This document shows, piece by piece, positions 43,859 to 57,095 of a stretch of 64,000 bases of DNA. Origin of the DNA: Takakia lepidozioides. Its lineage: Eukaryota > Streptophyta > Takakiopsida > Takakiales > Takakiaceae. The stretch's first letter is position 1. Each line of letters starts with the position of its first letter. The stretch lies in assembly GCA_030704615.1 (NCBI GenBank), contig CM060731.1:68800756-68864755 (forward strand). The letters are read 5' to 3'. A program made the position numbers and the translations under genes. The notes beneath the pieces are model-generated. The model saw only the letters and a list, made by a program, of their open reading frames with translations, did no database searches and was not told the origin of the DNA.

Positions 43859-46800
43859 CAAAACACCCCAACCCTACTTATCACACTAGCTCAGATGCAC
43901 TAGCTCAAGCTTGCAAGAGATTTGATACCTGTGAACGCAGTTGTCCAGTCACAGGGAAATGAGTGTAGTCTAGCGCGCTGCCAATTGCCCACATACTAGA
44001 ACGCATGAGGTTGATCCAACAATGCTCCTCAAGCGGTCTAGCTTCCACCACAAGTGACAGGAGCGAATTTGAGAGAGAATGTACTCATAAGTATGAGACA
44101 GAGACAGAGCACAATCATTACTACAGAAAGCTTGTCAATGAAACTGCTTCCTGCTGCAACATGGCAGATTGCGTCGATTGTCCGAACTGGGGGTCGTAAA
44201 GCATTCCTTCCGAAGCATGTCTTCGTCTGCGTTTTGGCTTTGTGGATAATTGCGTGTGTTGGCAAGTTCCTTGCTGAATGTGACCACAGGTAGTAGCGCC
44301 AATTCATTTTTCTCCTCCAGGCGGCCTACTTGCTCCTCTATGGTCTCGGCCTGCAAACAAATTTCAATGAAATTCGGTTTGGAACACGAAGAGGAGCGCA
44401 CAAAGGCCAGCCTCAAGAGTCCCTACAGAAGGTTCCCACGGAGGCCATACAGGCTGCGGTAGCCGATCCATCCCCATCTCTCTTGCCAAACCCCTTTGAC
44501 AATGCTCCCAACAGGAGCATGCCTGCTGCGTCTCGAACTCTTTTGCCCCCTTCGGCCGCTGCTGCTAACAGAGTGCCTGGGTAGTATGGAATTAGCCAGC
44601 CGATCCAGCAGTATTCCCAGCTATCAGTATTCAACAAGAGAGTGTGACTTCGCATCCGTGAAAAGCCCATGATACTTAAACCAGTGTAGCTAGACTCAGC
44701 TCTGCATACTCTGCTTTCCTCCCACCCAAGATATTCTGTCTTGTTGCTTCAAAATTCTATGCTCTGGAAGCAAAAGTGAGGCTTTTGAGTCTTCAGCTAT
44801 TTTCCGAGTTATATTTTGTATGAACTCGCTACGAGTCGATGTTCGTATCATGGCATCTCGACCCTCTAACACAAACAGTCATGTTTTGTCAGTTCTACTG
44901 ATACCGTTGCATTTCAGTCATTGAAGCTGCATGCTCAGTTGTTGCGAAGGTCAATCTTTCTGATTTAGATCAGTAGTACGTGGCCCTTCTTATCTCTTGC
45001 AAACGAAGTCATCACCCAATCTGAGCGTGTATGGAAGGTGCTCGTTTGGATTAGAAGCTGGTAAGGCGAGACTTGGTTGTTCAGCTGTCATCGCACTGCT
45101 GCCTAATCTTAAGACTAGGAGCAAATTATTTGGGAAGGACGAACATTTGGACAAGTGTTCTCTCTGCATCACTTGGGGTTCTTTCCGTGAACCTGCTGTG
45201 TTAGAACGCGATAAGAGGTAGAATACCATTGGACAGCTGCCAACGTACCATTTTGAAGGTTGTGAGGTAGTTTGCTGTAGATGTTGAAAAGGGCGTTGAG
45301 GTGCGAGACTTGGATCGTTGCGACGCAACGAAGGATGCACTAAAGTAGTTTCCAGCAGATCAAAAGCGCAGGCTGTCCATTCATGAGCATAGGCCAATTC
45401 GAGCGCAAAAGCAACGAGAGATTTACGAGTGAGTTTCCTATATGCCCCTCTGCTCTTCAAAATACCCAAGCTAGATATTCCGAGCCTTCCTCTCAAGAGA
45501 ATGATTGAGGCGAGGAATGGTTGCGCTGGTAATTATTCAGAGTTGACGTGAACCGTAACCCAGTTGAGGAAGCTCAAGCTCACCTCTCATTTGAAGCGTT
45601 GCGGAGCAAGCGTTGATGCACTAGGGTAGTTTCTAGCTCCTTACTGTTCCTTTTCTCAGCCATGCAAGGGAATTTCCGTAAACAACAACTGTATCGCAGG
45701 GTCTGGAGTCGGCACCCATGCAAGAGGATACTAACTAATTCACCCACAAGTCCTTGTTTGCATCTTTAACGGATCGGCTGCAAAGCAGCCAGTGCAGCCG
45801 AATTATGCAAAGATGCACACTGTAGAGCAGACCGAAGAAACAAGACCAAAGGAAGCACTGAATAGATGGAACTGCTGTACCAGTAGACAGGTCAACACCA
45901 GCTCAAAGGAATCACTGGCATTGGTTTAAAACTGGAGGAGCCCCCTTGCATGACACAGGGAAGGCAACACTTTATCTCTGCTTCTGCCGACACCCACTTC
46001 GCAAGGAAAGCACCGTGGGAACGCCTCTTGGCAGAAGCAATCACACAACTAAAAACAGCAACAAAAAACACACATCATCACAACTTGATATCAAACCATG
46101 CAGTCAATCTAACAGAGAGAACCCACATTCAGCGAGCAAGATCGAAACAAACAACTTCCATCAAGCCCCAGCGCTTACGAGATGGATATCACTGAGGCCT
46201 CATCCCAACTCTTTATATTGTGTTTGTCCTCATTGCGATTAGGTCATCATGCTCTACCTTCGATCTTCATCGATCAACGGTTAAAACCATCCAATGCCAC
46301 ATGGATCATCTCTCTCATCTGACAGGGGCAATGCTGTGCATGTCCCTGATGTGCACCTTGCAGACCACGATTGAGTCATCATTTGAGAGCTGCTCATGCC
46401 CGCTCGTAACGTCACCGAAAGCAACATGGAGGAACTGAAGCACTTGTATACAGAAATATAATGTAGTCGAGACAAAAATGAATCCTACAACGGAAGATGT
46501 GATCGGAAATGTTGGTTGCACTTTGTGAAGACCTACTGCCATTCCGTGCTGAAGCTTGAAGAGATGACATCGATATTTATGAACCATTTCGTTCAGAAGA
46601 ATCCCAGTAGTACTACTGCGTGCACCACCATGGCAACGCCAACTGTAGAGCGAGAATTAGGCTGCGTCACATCAAGAAAGAAGGTAAGTGTGGAGACGTT
46701 GGTGTCGAACAAAATTTAAACTTTGTTTGTAGTTGTGAGAGTGGGCAGGCTTTGAGCACGGTGTGCATCATGCATCATGCAGCCTTTCCACGCCCAACAC

Positions 46801-46900
46801 TCGGTGCCGAACATGTTCCAGATGCTCGTCGTTTTGTAATGAGCTTTCAAAGAAAAGTCTGCTGCAGGATTTGGTATGCTCCTCTTCCACCCCTCTCGTA
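43859..46900. other. Long region without a confidently recognised gene
   Basis: Two places are protein-like. Near 44350-44270 (minus) an AG-preceded stretch AETIEEQVGRLEEKNE looks like a coiled-coil exon. On the plus strand 44400-44584 gives a Ser/Pro/Ala-rich end (VADPSPSLLPNPFDNAP). A 168-codon minus frame (45496-44990) has no motif. These could be remnants of one spliced gene but I cannot join them. The last part is the upstream region of PPR locus 3. Confidence 0.3.
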
Positions 46901-47028
46901 TGTAGGGTGAAGGTAAACAATGCCAGAGCATTACAACCTGTGCATTCATGTTTTTCCCTGCGAAGAGATGGGACGGAAGAGGCTGCAGAATCTGGAATTG
47001 ATCTCTGGTATGTTTATCATGCAGGGCA

Positions 47029-50000
47029 GTGAGGTTTCAGGTCTGGAATCAGACCCAATTGTGTGTTGGGAATCCCAGTGGGTGCACGTGTACGAGTTTT
47101 GGCACATCCGCTGTTTTAAACGCAGTACAAGAAACTACAGCAAGGGGGCAATGGAGCAAGAAGGACAGTTTGAGTACTGGTGGGAATATAGCCTCAGTGT
47201 GCGACAAGGAACGCTTCAAAGAGGCGATGCATCTTTTGGATGTGATGGAGCAACGAGGCTTTTGGACATATTCCGAGACCTGCGCTCGTCTCTTGCAGGG
47301 GTTTGGAAAGACGAAGGCCCTCGCAGATGGCAAGGGGTCCATGCCCACATCGTCAAAAGTGGATTTGAGTTGAACATCTTCCTGGCAAACACCCTTGTCA
47401 GCATGTATTGCAATTGTGGAAGTGTGGCGGATGCTCGCCAAGTGTTCGACAAAATGCCTGAACGGAATGTGATCTCATGGACTGCGATGATTGCAGGATT
47501 AGCTAAGCAAGGTCATGGTGGAGAGGCATTTGAACTCTTTGATCAGATGCAACGAGAAGGAGTGAAGGCAGACAACGTGACTTTCATGAGCATCCTGAAC
47601 GCATGTGCTGGTCCGGTAGCTCTGGAACATGGCAAGCAGATCCCTGCGGGCATCATCAGAGCTGGATTTGAATCAGATGTCAGAGTGGGGGCTGCCCTTG
47701 TCAGCATGTATTGCAAGAGCGGAAGATTGGTGGATGCGCGTCAAGTATTTGACAAAATGCCTAAATGGAATGTGACATCATGAACTGCTATGATTGCAGG
47801 GTTAGCTAAGCAAGGGCACGCCGAAGAGGCATTGGAACTCTTTAGGCAAATGCAACGAGATGGCACGGCTCCAAACACTTTTATCAGCATTCTGAATGCA
47901 TGTGCAGGCCCAGGAGCTCTGGAACAGGGCAAGCAGCTCCATGCAGATATTATTAAAGCTGGATTTCAGTCAGATGTCTCATTGGGAAATGCCCTTGTCA
48001 TCATGTACTGCAAGTGCAGGAGTGTGGTGGATGCATGCCAAGTGTTTGACAAAATGCTTATGCGAGACTTGATCTCATGGAATGCGATGATTTCAGGATT
48101 AGCTCACCAAGTACATAGTGAAGAGGCATTTGAATATTTTTGGCAAATGCAAGGAGGAGTGAAGGCAGACAAGGTCACTTTCATCGGCATCCTGAATGCC
48201 TGTACCAGCCCTGGAGCACTGAAGCAGAGCAAGCGGCTTCATGTGGGCATTGTAAAAGCTGGACTTCATTCAGACCTGGAATTGGGGAATGCCCTTATCA
48301 GCATGTATTGCAAGCGTGGGAGCGTGGTGGATGCACGGCAAGTCTTCACCAATATGGCTAAGCGAAATGTGATTTCCTGGAATGCGCTGATGACAGGAGT
48401 AGCTCAACAGGGGAGCTTTGAAGAGGCATTTGAACACTTTCAGCACATGCAACAAGAAGGTGTGAAGGCAGACAAGGTGACTTTTATTAGCCTCCTGACT
48501 GCATTTGCCGGCTTAGCACAGCTGGAACAGGGAAAGCGGCTCCATGCGAGCATCATCAAAGCTGGATTGGAGTCCGATGTCCAGGTGGGAACTGCCCTGT
48601 GCAGCATGTATTGCAGGTGCGGAAGTGTTGGGAATGCTCACCTAGTGTTTGACAAACTCCCCAAGCGAGATGTGTTCTCGTGGAATGCGATTATTGCAGG
48701 ATGTGCCCAGCAAGGGTGTGCTGAGGAGGCATTTGATCTTTTTGGGCAGATGCAAAGAGAAGGTGTGAAGGCAGATAAGGTCACTTTCTTGAGCATCCTG
48801 AATGCATGTTCCAGTCCATTGTTGCTGGAGCAGGGCAAGCAGCTCCATGAGGGCATCATCAGAGCTGGATTTCAGTCAAATGTCAGTGTGGGGAATGCCC
48901 TCGTCACCATGTATTGCAAGTGCGGGGTGTGGAGGATGCACGGGAAGTTTTTGCAAAATTGCCCAAGCGTGATATGATCTCATGGAATGGGATGATTGCA
49001 GGATTAGCTCAGCAAGGTCATGCACAAGAGGCATTTGAACTCTTTCAGCAAATGAAAAGAGAAGGTGTCCAGACTGACCAGGTCACTTTCATGATCATTC
49101 TCAACGCATGTGCCAACCTAGTAGCCCTGAAAGAGGGAAAATGGGTCCACACCCTCATTGTGGAATCCGGATTGGAGTCAGACCTCCGAGTGTGTAATGC
49201 TCTTGTTGACATGTATGCCAAGTGCGGGAGTGTAGGAGATGCATGGCAAGTATTCGACAAGATTTCAAACGAGATGTGATCTCATGGACTGCAATGATCA
49301 GTGGATATGCCCAGCATGGGCATGATAAGGAGGCCCTCCAACTCTATGAAGACATGCAACAGGAAGGTGTGAAGCCAGACGATGTCACCTTCATTGGTGT
49401 TCTCTCTGCCTGCAGCCATGTGGGTCTAGTGCACGAATGCCATCATTACTTCTGCTCTTTGAGCAGAGATCATGGCATCACACCAACAGAAATGCATTTT
49501 GGCTGCATGGTTGACCTTCTTGGCCGTGCAGGGCGCCTGGATGAGGCTGAGGACTTTATCAAAAAAATGCCATTCGAACCAGATGCTTCGGTATGGGGGG
49601 CGTTGCTTGGTGCCTGCAGAATCCATGGTAATGTGGAGATAGCAGAACGTACTGCAGATTGTGTTCTCAAGTTGGATCCACAAGATGCTGCAGTCTGTGT
49701 TGCTTTCAAACATCTATGCTGCTGCTGGGAGGTGGGATGCTATAGCAAGTGTGAGGAAACTAATGAAGGATGTCGGTGTGAAGAAGGAGCCAGGGCGCAG
49801 CTGGATTGAGATCAAGAATAAGTTAGATTCATTTATTGCAGAAGATAGATCACACCCACAGTCCGAAAAAAATCTGTGCTGAGTTGGAGAGATTGTCAAT
49901 GGAGATGAAGGAGGCAGGATATGTTCCAGACACACGCTTTGTCTTGCATGATATGCATCAGCAGGCAAAGGAACAGGCTCTTTGCTACCACAGTGAAAAG

Positions 50001-50198
50001 CTGGCTATCGCTTTTGGGCTAATCAGCACTCCCCCTGGGACACTTATCCGCATAATCAAGAACCTTCGGGTATGTGGGGATTGCCACAATGCCACCAAGT
50101 TTATCTCTAAGATGGCCAGGCGAGACATTGTTGCAAGGGATGCCATCCGCTTTCATCACTTCAAGAATGGGGTGTTCTCTTGTGGTGATTACTGGTGA
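47029..50198 (+). pseudogene. Long PPR-DYW protein with several frame breaks (locus 3)
   Basis: The N-terminal part includes SVCDKERFKEAMHLLDVMEQ, a typical DYW-protein leader. About seven P-L-S blocks of about 303 bp follow, then E/E+ (LDEAEDFIKKMPFEPD, ALLGACRIHGN) and a full DYW domain with HSEK, CGDCH and the terminal DYW at 50198. Breaks: 1 bp near 47325, TGG to TGA at 47781-47783, about 2 bp near 48928, 1 bp near 49269, one near 49690, and 1 extra A in a run near 49869. Between breaks the reading is clean and conserved, so decay is recent or the breaks are sequencing errors. The start is uncertain: 47029 is the ATG in the same frame as the leader. Expected role: organellar RNA editing. 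Confidence 0.85.
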
Positions 50199-50253
50199 TT
50201 ATTAGTGTACAAGCAACGAACATAAAGTTCCAAATTATTGGGGTACTAAGTCA

Positions 50254-51240
50254 ATGTCTTGTCTAGTCCATTCTTCTCCACAATCTACAAACCTAGCTCT
50301 CAAGCACTACAAGTCCCTCATTAGATCCAAAAAGAGAGCTTACACTCTCAAGATTGCAACTTTCCTTGCAAAGATTAGGCTTTCTCGTCTTTCCTTTTGG
50401 TCCTTCTTGAAACCTCATAGAGACTCACCCCCAATCATAGACATTCATGTTTGGCATAAGTATGCTTAGTCATTGTATCACTCCCCAAGCCAATCTCTCG
50501 TTCCTGTAACCTCCAAACCCCTACACTTCTTTGTCTTCCACACAACCAATGTCAGTACGGCAGTCAAGAAGCTGCAAAGTGGCAAGGCAGTGAATTCATC
50601 AAGCACGCGGCAACGACTTTGGCTTTGGCACATCTCTTCAATGAAGCTGTGCAATATGGCTTTCCAACAGGGTGGACAATGATCATCATCCACCCCCTCT
50701 TGCATAGACAATTATTGTACAATTATGGTGTCTTCCTTGTTGGCTAAACTGTTTGGGGGCGTAGTGGCCATGGAACTGGATGAATGGGCTAAATCCTCTC
50801 ATGTGCGTGCTATTGGGCAAGTGCTTCCGTCGCAACCGATCCACCCCTGACCACATTTTCACCCTTCAGACTATGGTGGAACGTGCAAGCTATGACAAAA
50901 AAATGGTGTATGTTTGCTTAGTAGACCTTCGAAAGGCTTTCGATTTGGTTCCTCGAGACGTTCTTCTCCAACGGCTCCATAGGATGGAGGTCCTTTCGGA
51001 CATCATGTATGCCATCTTATCCATTTATGAGATAGTCATTGGCAGGGTCAAAGTCATAGGGGAATTCTCAGGCATAGCAACGTTGGGGTCAAACAGGGTT
51101 GCCCCCTCTCACCTACCCTTTTCGGGAGCAGAGGTCCAGTAGAAGATGCCTTGCGGTCATTGGCAAGAAGTCTCCATGCACCTACAAGTGTAGGGTAAAG
51201 CATCCCTACAAGGTGCTCTATTACCCAACATAAAGAAATT
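50254..51240 (+). mobile_element. LINE (non-LTR retrotransposon) reverse transcriptase fragment
   Basis: Plus-strand frames give an endonuclease-to-RT linker (NVSTAVKKLQSGKA, then a frame change to FIKHAATTLALAHLFNEAV and GWTMIIIHPL), then NRSTPDHIFTLQTMVE and VYVCLVDLRKAFDLVPRDVL, the RT fingers with the first catalytic Asp. These are the standard LINE RT landmarks. At least three frame breaks; the FADD box and the 3' end are missing. Confidence 0.75.
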
Positions 51241-51463
51241 CTTAGAAGCTATCCGGTGTTAGAGGGACCTAATCACCAGCTAGGGGGGCGATTTCGGCAT
51301 AGCTTTCTAGGATTGTGTGCTTAGAATGCGTGGTGGACAACGATGTATGTTGTGGCACGATGCTTAGGTTCACGACATGGAATACATCGACAAAATGCAT
51401 TCCAAGAAGTACTGATCCTAATTGGATCATCGCTTGGAATTCAACCGCACATGTCCCAATTTT

Positions 51464-51822
51464 CTAAAGTCTATGGATCAAGAGGCAGGGTGTAAAAAGA
51501 GCCCCGTCGTTAGTCGCCTGCTTGCAATCCATGATCTTCAATTGAGTATCCATGGCGTTGAGCTCCCACCAGCTAGACCTTGGATCACTTGTCAACCTTA
51601 TCATTGTCATGTCCACTACCTCTGTCCAAGGTATCGTGGACACAACCATTCTCCCCTAGGATCCTCCTCAAGTGGCGGTGTTAAGCATCCTATGTGCCAC
51701 CCCTTTAAGCATTTGTCACACACCAACATGGTTGCGGCACCACCAGCATGCCCACATAGCATACAACGCAACCCTGCAGGTACCACTGCAAGGTTGGGAT
51801 CTATCATGTTCCCCTTTGCCAC
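51464..51822 (-). pseudogene. PHD-finger-like fragment
   Basis: The minus strand from 51822 encodes a Cys4-His-Cys3-type pattern: CMLCGHAGG, MLVCDKCLKGWHIGCLTPPL, GEWLCPR. The last Cys is replaced by Tyr (CPRY). PHD fingers usually read histone tails. After a stop at 51616 the likeness to protein continues in another frame (DPRSSWWELNAMDTQLKIMDC). It is probably part of a degraded mobile element, since LINE and recombinase relics surround it. Confidence 0.5.
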
Positions 51823-52599
51823 GTAGCAAGATTTTTGTTGGCTAGGTCTTTTTCGAGCCGTCTTCGAGGTGGCACAGAAAACGGCGACTGCAATGATGCG
51901 AAGAGCAGATCTTTCCCATGTCCTTTAGTATAGATCGTCTCGCTTGTTTTTCAGCTTTCTTCATCATTTTTGTTTCATCATGGAACCTGCTAAGGTTAAT
52001 AGTCATGTTTACAAGAAGGCATGCCCTCCGATGTGAGTAGTCCGTGCAAGTTCAGTATGGAGGGATGCAAGTTTCATCAATTGGGTAGGCACTAGATTGT
52101 TCTTTTGGAGTCTTTTTCATTTTTTCTAGATTTTTCGCAACTGAATGATGATTCTCTTCTTGCCATTGTTACTACACCATCTTTGCTTGTTATATATTAA
52201 TGTCAGTGTACTAGCGAAATTGAGCATTGAGGATTCACCACCAGCTTCATTATCTATCACTTCTACAATATATCTTCCTGTTAATGTTACCCCTGAGAGG
52301 AGTGCTCTTGACGAATCAAGTTCAATCATTCTTTTTTTGCTATGTCTATGTCATGCAATTCAACAGTTGTTAAGCCTTTTGTGTCTTATCTTGCAACAAC
52401 TATCTATGATGTCAATACTTCTAAGTTGTCGAGTGATACTGACTATTTTGATGAGAATGGAGAACTTGGTGAGGATTTCGATGGACGTGGATTCAAGATA
52501 TCTAGGACAGTTGTCGCTTTGGTGAGATTGATGTTGCCGAACTGTAGAATGTAAATATTGGTGGTTGTCGGCGCAGCAAAGTTATAGAGAAGTGGGCAA

Positions 52600-54390
52600 A
52601 AAACGTCGTTGATGAATGACGCCAGATCTGGGGTTTAGTTTACAGTTGTCGATTGAAGACCTGTCTGAGCATAAGGATATTAAGAGCTTTGTCGATATGC
52701 TCTGCGAATTCAGTTACAAATGCGAAAGAAAGATGACACATTACACATCCTTGCGAGGTACTTTCCACTTGAGACTCTTGATTATGATGTTTCTTTCTAT
52801 CTATGTTGTTCACGAATCACAATTTGTATATGTCTTGTGCAATGTTCAAGGTATGGAGCGATCAACCGCATCATGCGGTCGCGCCAAGCGCTGCAGCGTT
52901 CTGTGGAGAATGACATTTCGTATCAACCTATGCACATTTTCAACGATGTGCGGGACCTACTTGTTGCGGGGGATGAGACTGCTAGCAGAGGTCTAGAAAC
53001 AAGCATCGGTAAAATCCACGAAGCGCATCAATGTTTTATCACCTATTGAAGAGCTGAGAATGCTTTCTCAAGAAAAACTTGTCAGCCTACTAGTCCGAGC
53101 AAACTCAACTTTCGCATTGGTTTGTAAACCAATTTATGCTTTCTCATTTTTCAACATAAGAGGGGCTTTTGAATTGCATAAAATTAATGAATCTGATTTC
53201 TCTTTCCATATGATTCATGTTGGTGAGGTACTAATGTTTTCACAAGGTATGTCCAAGAATTGACGCTTAGATGTGACAAGGTGTTTAGTGGATCAACATT
53301 AACGGAAGGCAGTGGATTGTTATTTGCCTGATGTAGTGAATACCTACAAGATACTCATGTCACATCATCATGTATGGACTCGTGATGAGCCAAGGCATCA
53401 TCCTCTTTTGTAATCGCCAAAGAAAATGTGGAAACCATCAAATTCCGTTTGGTTCTCTAAAACGCCTATCGATGTCAATACTCTTCGCAATATAACACGC
53501 ATGTTGACTGCTGATATTCCCAACAAAAAATATTATAAACAAAACAAGGAGGAACACATGGATAACTCGAATGGAAGATGCATGCGTTCCGATCGAGTAT
53601 GACATGGAGCTATCAAGTCATCGCGACGCAAAGTCCTACTCGAAGTATGTGTATGATTCTTCTGTGAACTCTATTCGTAGTTACTTATATATTTTCGTGT
53701 CCTCATTTTTTCTGATCATATGTTATTGTTGTTGTACCAAGTACAACCACAGCCAGAAGTTGATTCGAGATCGGGCAATGCAAAGGATTATTGCTGGTGA
53801 ATTCCATAGTGATGGCAGACGTCTCCACTTTGAGGAGGCTTTTGAAGAGGAGTCCTCACATTTTCAAAAATTCATAATTCTAATTACAATTCTATTAATT
53901 CAAGGTGCAACGATGAACCAAAATCAAGTGTGAGCAATGGTGTTCGAAACTTGATAATACTTTTGACAATAATGCTTTGGTGCTCGCACCTAATAAGCAA
54001 TTGACCCCTTTCTTTGTGGATGATGATTTCTGGGGAACACTTGATGGATACAAGGCTCTGGAGGACGAGATTAAAAAGCATAAAGATCGAGTGAAGCTAC
54101 TAGTTGGTGGAGGATCGATGTCAAACACGGTTTCCAACTCGAGGCATAGGTTCAAGAACATGACTAACTGCCCAATCACTATTATTCACATCATGGATCC
54201 TGTTGTTGGTGCCAAGATGGTGAATGCTCTGAACATTCCTCTGTGCAACAAATCTCCCTCCGATGATGAGAATGCTGATCCTATAGGTTGGAAGGCCTAT
54301 AGGTTTATATACCTTCTTTTTAGTTTCATAGTTGGACATATACTTAGAGGCTACTCCATTTTACCTCTACCATTCATTCTTTGGCTATAA
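52600..54390 (+). pseudogene. Tyrosine-recombinase-like (Crypton/ZMYM2-type) relic
   Basis: Plus-strand pieces in the right order resemble the DUF3504 tyrosine recombinase of Cryptons and their ZMYM2/QRICH1-like descendants. 52616-53045: SIEDLSEHKDIKSFVDMLCEF, later INRIMRSRQALQRSV and HIFNDVRDLL. 53040-53260: SPIEELRMLSQEKL then FFNIRGAFELHKINESDF. 53430-53670: VWFSKTPIDVNTLRNI, then RRNTWITRM, then SSHRDAKSYSKYVY, the C-terminal box with the presumed nucleophile Tyr. Frame changes occur between pieces; some may be introns. A C-terminal part (about 53914-54390) may belong to the same protein. The family call rests on motif order judged by eye. Confidence 0.45.
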
Positions 54391-57080
54391 GCTTATTCAA
54401 CAAATTATTGATAAGCATCAGACTTTAATAGAAGCTCGTTGTGAGCAGATTTCTCACCCAAACTCCCTCGTTGTGTTCAAAAATTGAATGGAAATAAATT
54501 TTTCTACACAGATAAAGAAACTCTTCTAAAAGAAAAAGAAAATACATGTGGAGTATGGTTACAAAATGTAACCCACTCTCAAGGTGCATTAGAGACGCGA
54601 CACACCCGTTTGAGGATACGGTTCAGGAGGTTTCTTTACGCGTGGTAAGTACATGTGTTGTGTTGTACACGTATGTTCATTTTGCCATATCAAACTGGTC
54701 CCATCCAACTTGGTTGTTGGGTCCAATTGGTAGGGCCCAGTGTAGTGTAGATTAAGACTCACCATGTAGGTTATAGGACACTTGTATGTGTATTTCCAAT
54801 TTCGAGATACCCTAGTCCTAAGCATGGGTATGGCAAAAACTCAAATGACATACTCGGAGAGCATGTACAATGATATGATACACCCAAACATTCATCATAC
54901 TCCATTCAAAGCTGAAAAAAAAACCAGATTGAGGGCAACATACAAAAGGAAAAAAAAATTGCAATCACTAAGCCGATTTGCTCAATCTTTCGCGTCGCCC
55001 CACATCAAAGATCCAACCGCAAAAATGAAACCCCTCCCATAACAGACACAACATGGCTGCCTTCTCGAAACACTCCCCCTTGAGTACCAGTGGTGGCATT
55101 CGCAGTATTGCTCCGCCAGCTACTGCGACTGGTATGGTATTAGTTTGGGTATGTTTGGAACCTAAACCCTAAGTTCTACAAACACTCGGGTGTAGGCGGC
55201 ATGACAGTAGCCAGGTTGGTCCTGGAATACCCTTACCTATACCCTTATACATACCCCGGCCAGTTTGGCACATACCAGTACAACATTGGTAAGCACATTC
55301 AAATTACAAAGGAAATTTCCTGAAAATTCTTTAGAGTCTTGTGGCTAGGCTCCCATCCTCCTCTTCATAATTGTTCAGAAAATGATAGAGGTTGGGTGCA
55401 GCGGCCAGCCCTACCTTTTTAGCCGAAAAAAAAGCCAGAAAGCACCAAAAAAAGTTGGCCGGCGACGTCCCTATGCAAAAATAAAGGGCCATAAATAAAT
55501 AAACTTCGCCATATAGTGGCGGTTCCCTGGGCAGCTGGTGCCAGAAAGCACATGAACCCACCCTTTTTGCCTGGGAACTGGGGAGCATTGCGCCCTAAAT
55601 CCAAGGGCTGGCGCCCCATCACACCAAGAATCAGCACGATTTCGCCACCTGCACCTGTCGCCACCGTCCAATCGGCAGCCAATAGCCATATTGCACATAC
55701 ATATGCAGCCATATTGCAGCCGTATATTGTAGCCATATTGCACCGTCCGATCGCCATATTGCACAATGTATTGCATACGTGTAGCCAGGTAGGATCCAGG
55801 TGGACATTGTACAAGTGCCGGCCTCTACACTTAACCCAATTTGTTTTTGCCACGTCCACGCCTAGGCAGAAATGAAAAAACAGGGCTGGTGACCGGTGCA
55901 CTGGGTGGGTGGAGTAGTTGAAAAAAAAAAAAAAAAACAGTAGGGGGTGGTGAAGATTTGACATGCCAAAACATGCGTACCAACATGTCAGATATCGCAC
56001 GTGTGAATTAATTCTTACATTATTCCTAGTGCTCTCCATTGAATATTGTCATTGATTGTATTTTCGCTCTGAGTTTTGGATAAAGCCATGTTTGGGCGAC
56101 TGCCCACTGAATTATTTTGGCAGGACCCTCTGAGCGGCCTTTAAGACCCCCCCTTTACTGCGCCACGACGCTTCTGCATCATTGCGCTCTTTTTTATTTC
56201 CAAACCCGCAGTTAAGCCCTGCCCGCCCTACTCAAAACGCCGGGCGGCCCGGCGGCCCCTCCCCAGCCCCGGCCTCTGCCATTGCATAATTCCAGGGATT
56301 CGAGTAATGCCAGGCGATTGTGTTTAATTGCTTTCTGACTGCTAATTTCTGAGTCTTTTTCTAAAATTATTTTTAACAATTTGAAGAGGGAAAAAAAGAA
56401 AATAAATTTCTGTTTTTGGTCAACTTTATTTAGCCATTCTATATATATTGGAATATTTATATAATTTGATAATGTCCTTAAAATTTTGTAATCTAAATAG
56501 CCGTCCTATACTATTCTTTATTTCTTATACCACAATATATATTTGTTTTTCAATAATTTATGGGGGTTTTATTTTCCCCCCTTAAAATAGAAAATTGCTT
56601 TTTCATCCAGGGTCCGATAGACCCCTTTTGTAGATAAAATATTTAAAGAAAAAGATAATATTTTCTTTCTCGAAAAATTGAGGGAGGGAATGTTTGTTGA
56701 TTGACTTAGCAACTGCTGGTTGTCTAATAATGATCAAGATAGGGAATTAAAGTAAATAGACGAAAATAGATAGGAATCGCCATATACGGCGAAAGGAGAA
56801 ATGGGGCAGTGTGCCGCCGAGCAGCCTCCTCGACGTGCTACGCGTAGCCGTCCCTTCACTTAACTTACGGGTCAACGACTAGTCACTTTACTACTCTCTC
56901 CTACATACTCTTAAATCAGAGGACGTTAGCTACTAGAAAGACCTAGTCTCAGATCGCTAACGGAAAGTTTACCGCTATGACAGACAGTGTAACCACGGTT
57001 CCCCGCGATTATCGCGAGGGGTGGAGGCGGGCCGCCCGGCCGCAGCGGCTGACCCCGAAACTGGTGGGAGGAGATGCAAA
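54391..57080. other. No gene seen
   Basis: 55680-55775 has short repeats of GCCATATTGCA. A minus-strand frame 56039-55419 is long but low in protein character. 55080-55290 has GGTATG/ATACC motifs and may be a MITE relic. 56200-56280 is GC-rich and 56340-56760 very AT-rich. The last 300 bp are the upstream region of pectate lyase 1. Confidence 0.35.
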
Positions 57081-57088
57081 GGCGTATG

Positions 57089-57095
57089 TATATAA
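57089..57095 (+). promoter_or_regulatory. TATA box of pectate lyase 1
   Basis: TATATAA followed by CCGCCAGCTT. The same TATA-plus-GCCAGCTT arrangement precedes pectate lyase 2. Confidence 0.6.

Noticed and set aside
44990-45496. 168-codon frame on the minus strand
   Set aside because: No recognisable motif and the opposite strand is also largely open; kept only as a remark.
52600-54390. DIRS-type element formed by the RT at 50.8 kb and the recombinase at 53.5 kb
   Set aside because: The RT motifs are of LINE type and the recombinase resembles Cryptons; distance and different decay argue for separate relics.
55080-55300. Third hAT-like MITE
   Set aside because: Only a possible right end (CAGTACAACATTG) is seen; no matching left end or target duplication.
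55419-56039. Long open frame on the minus strand (about 206 codons)
   Set aside because: Contains a poly-Phe run from an A-tract and repeats of GCCATATTGCA; no domain or codon bias.
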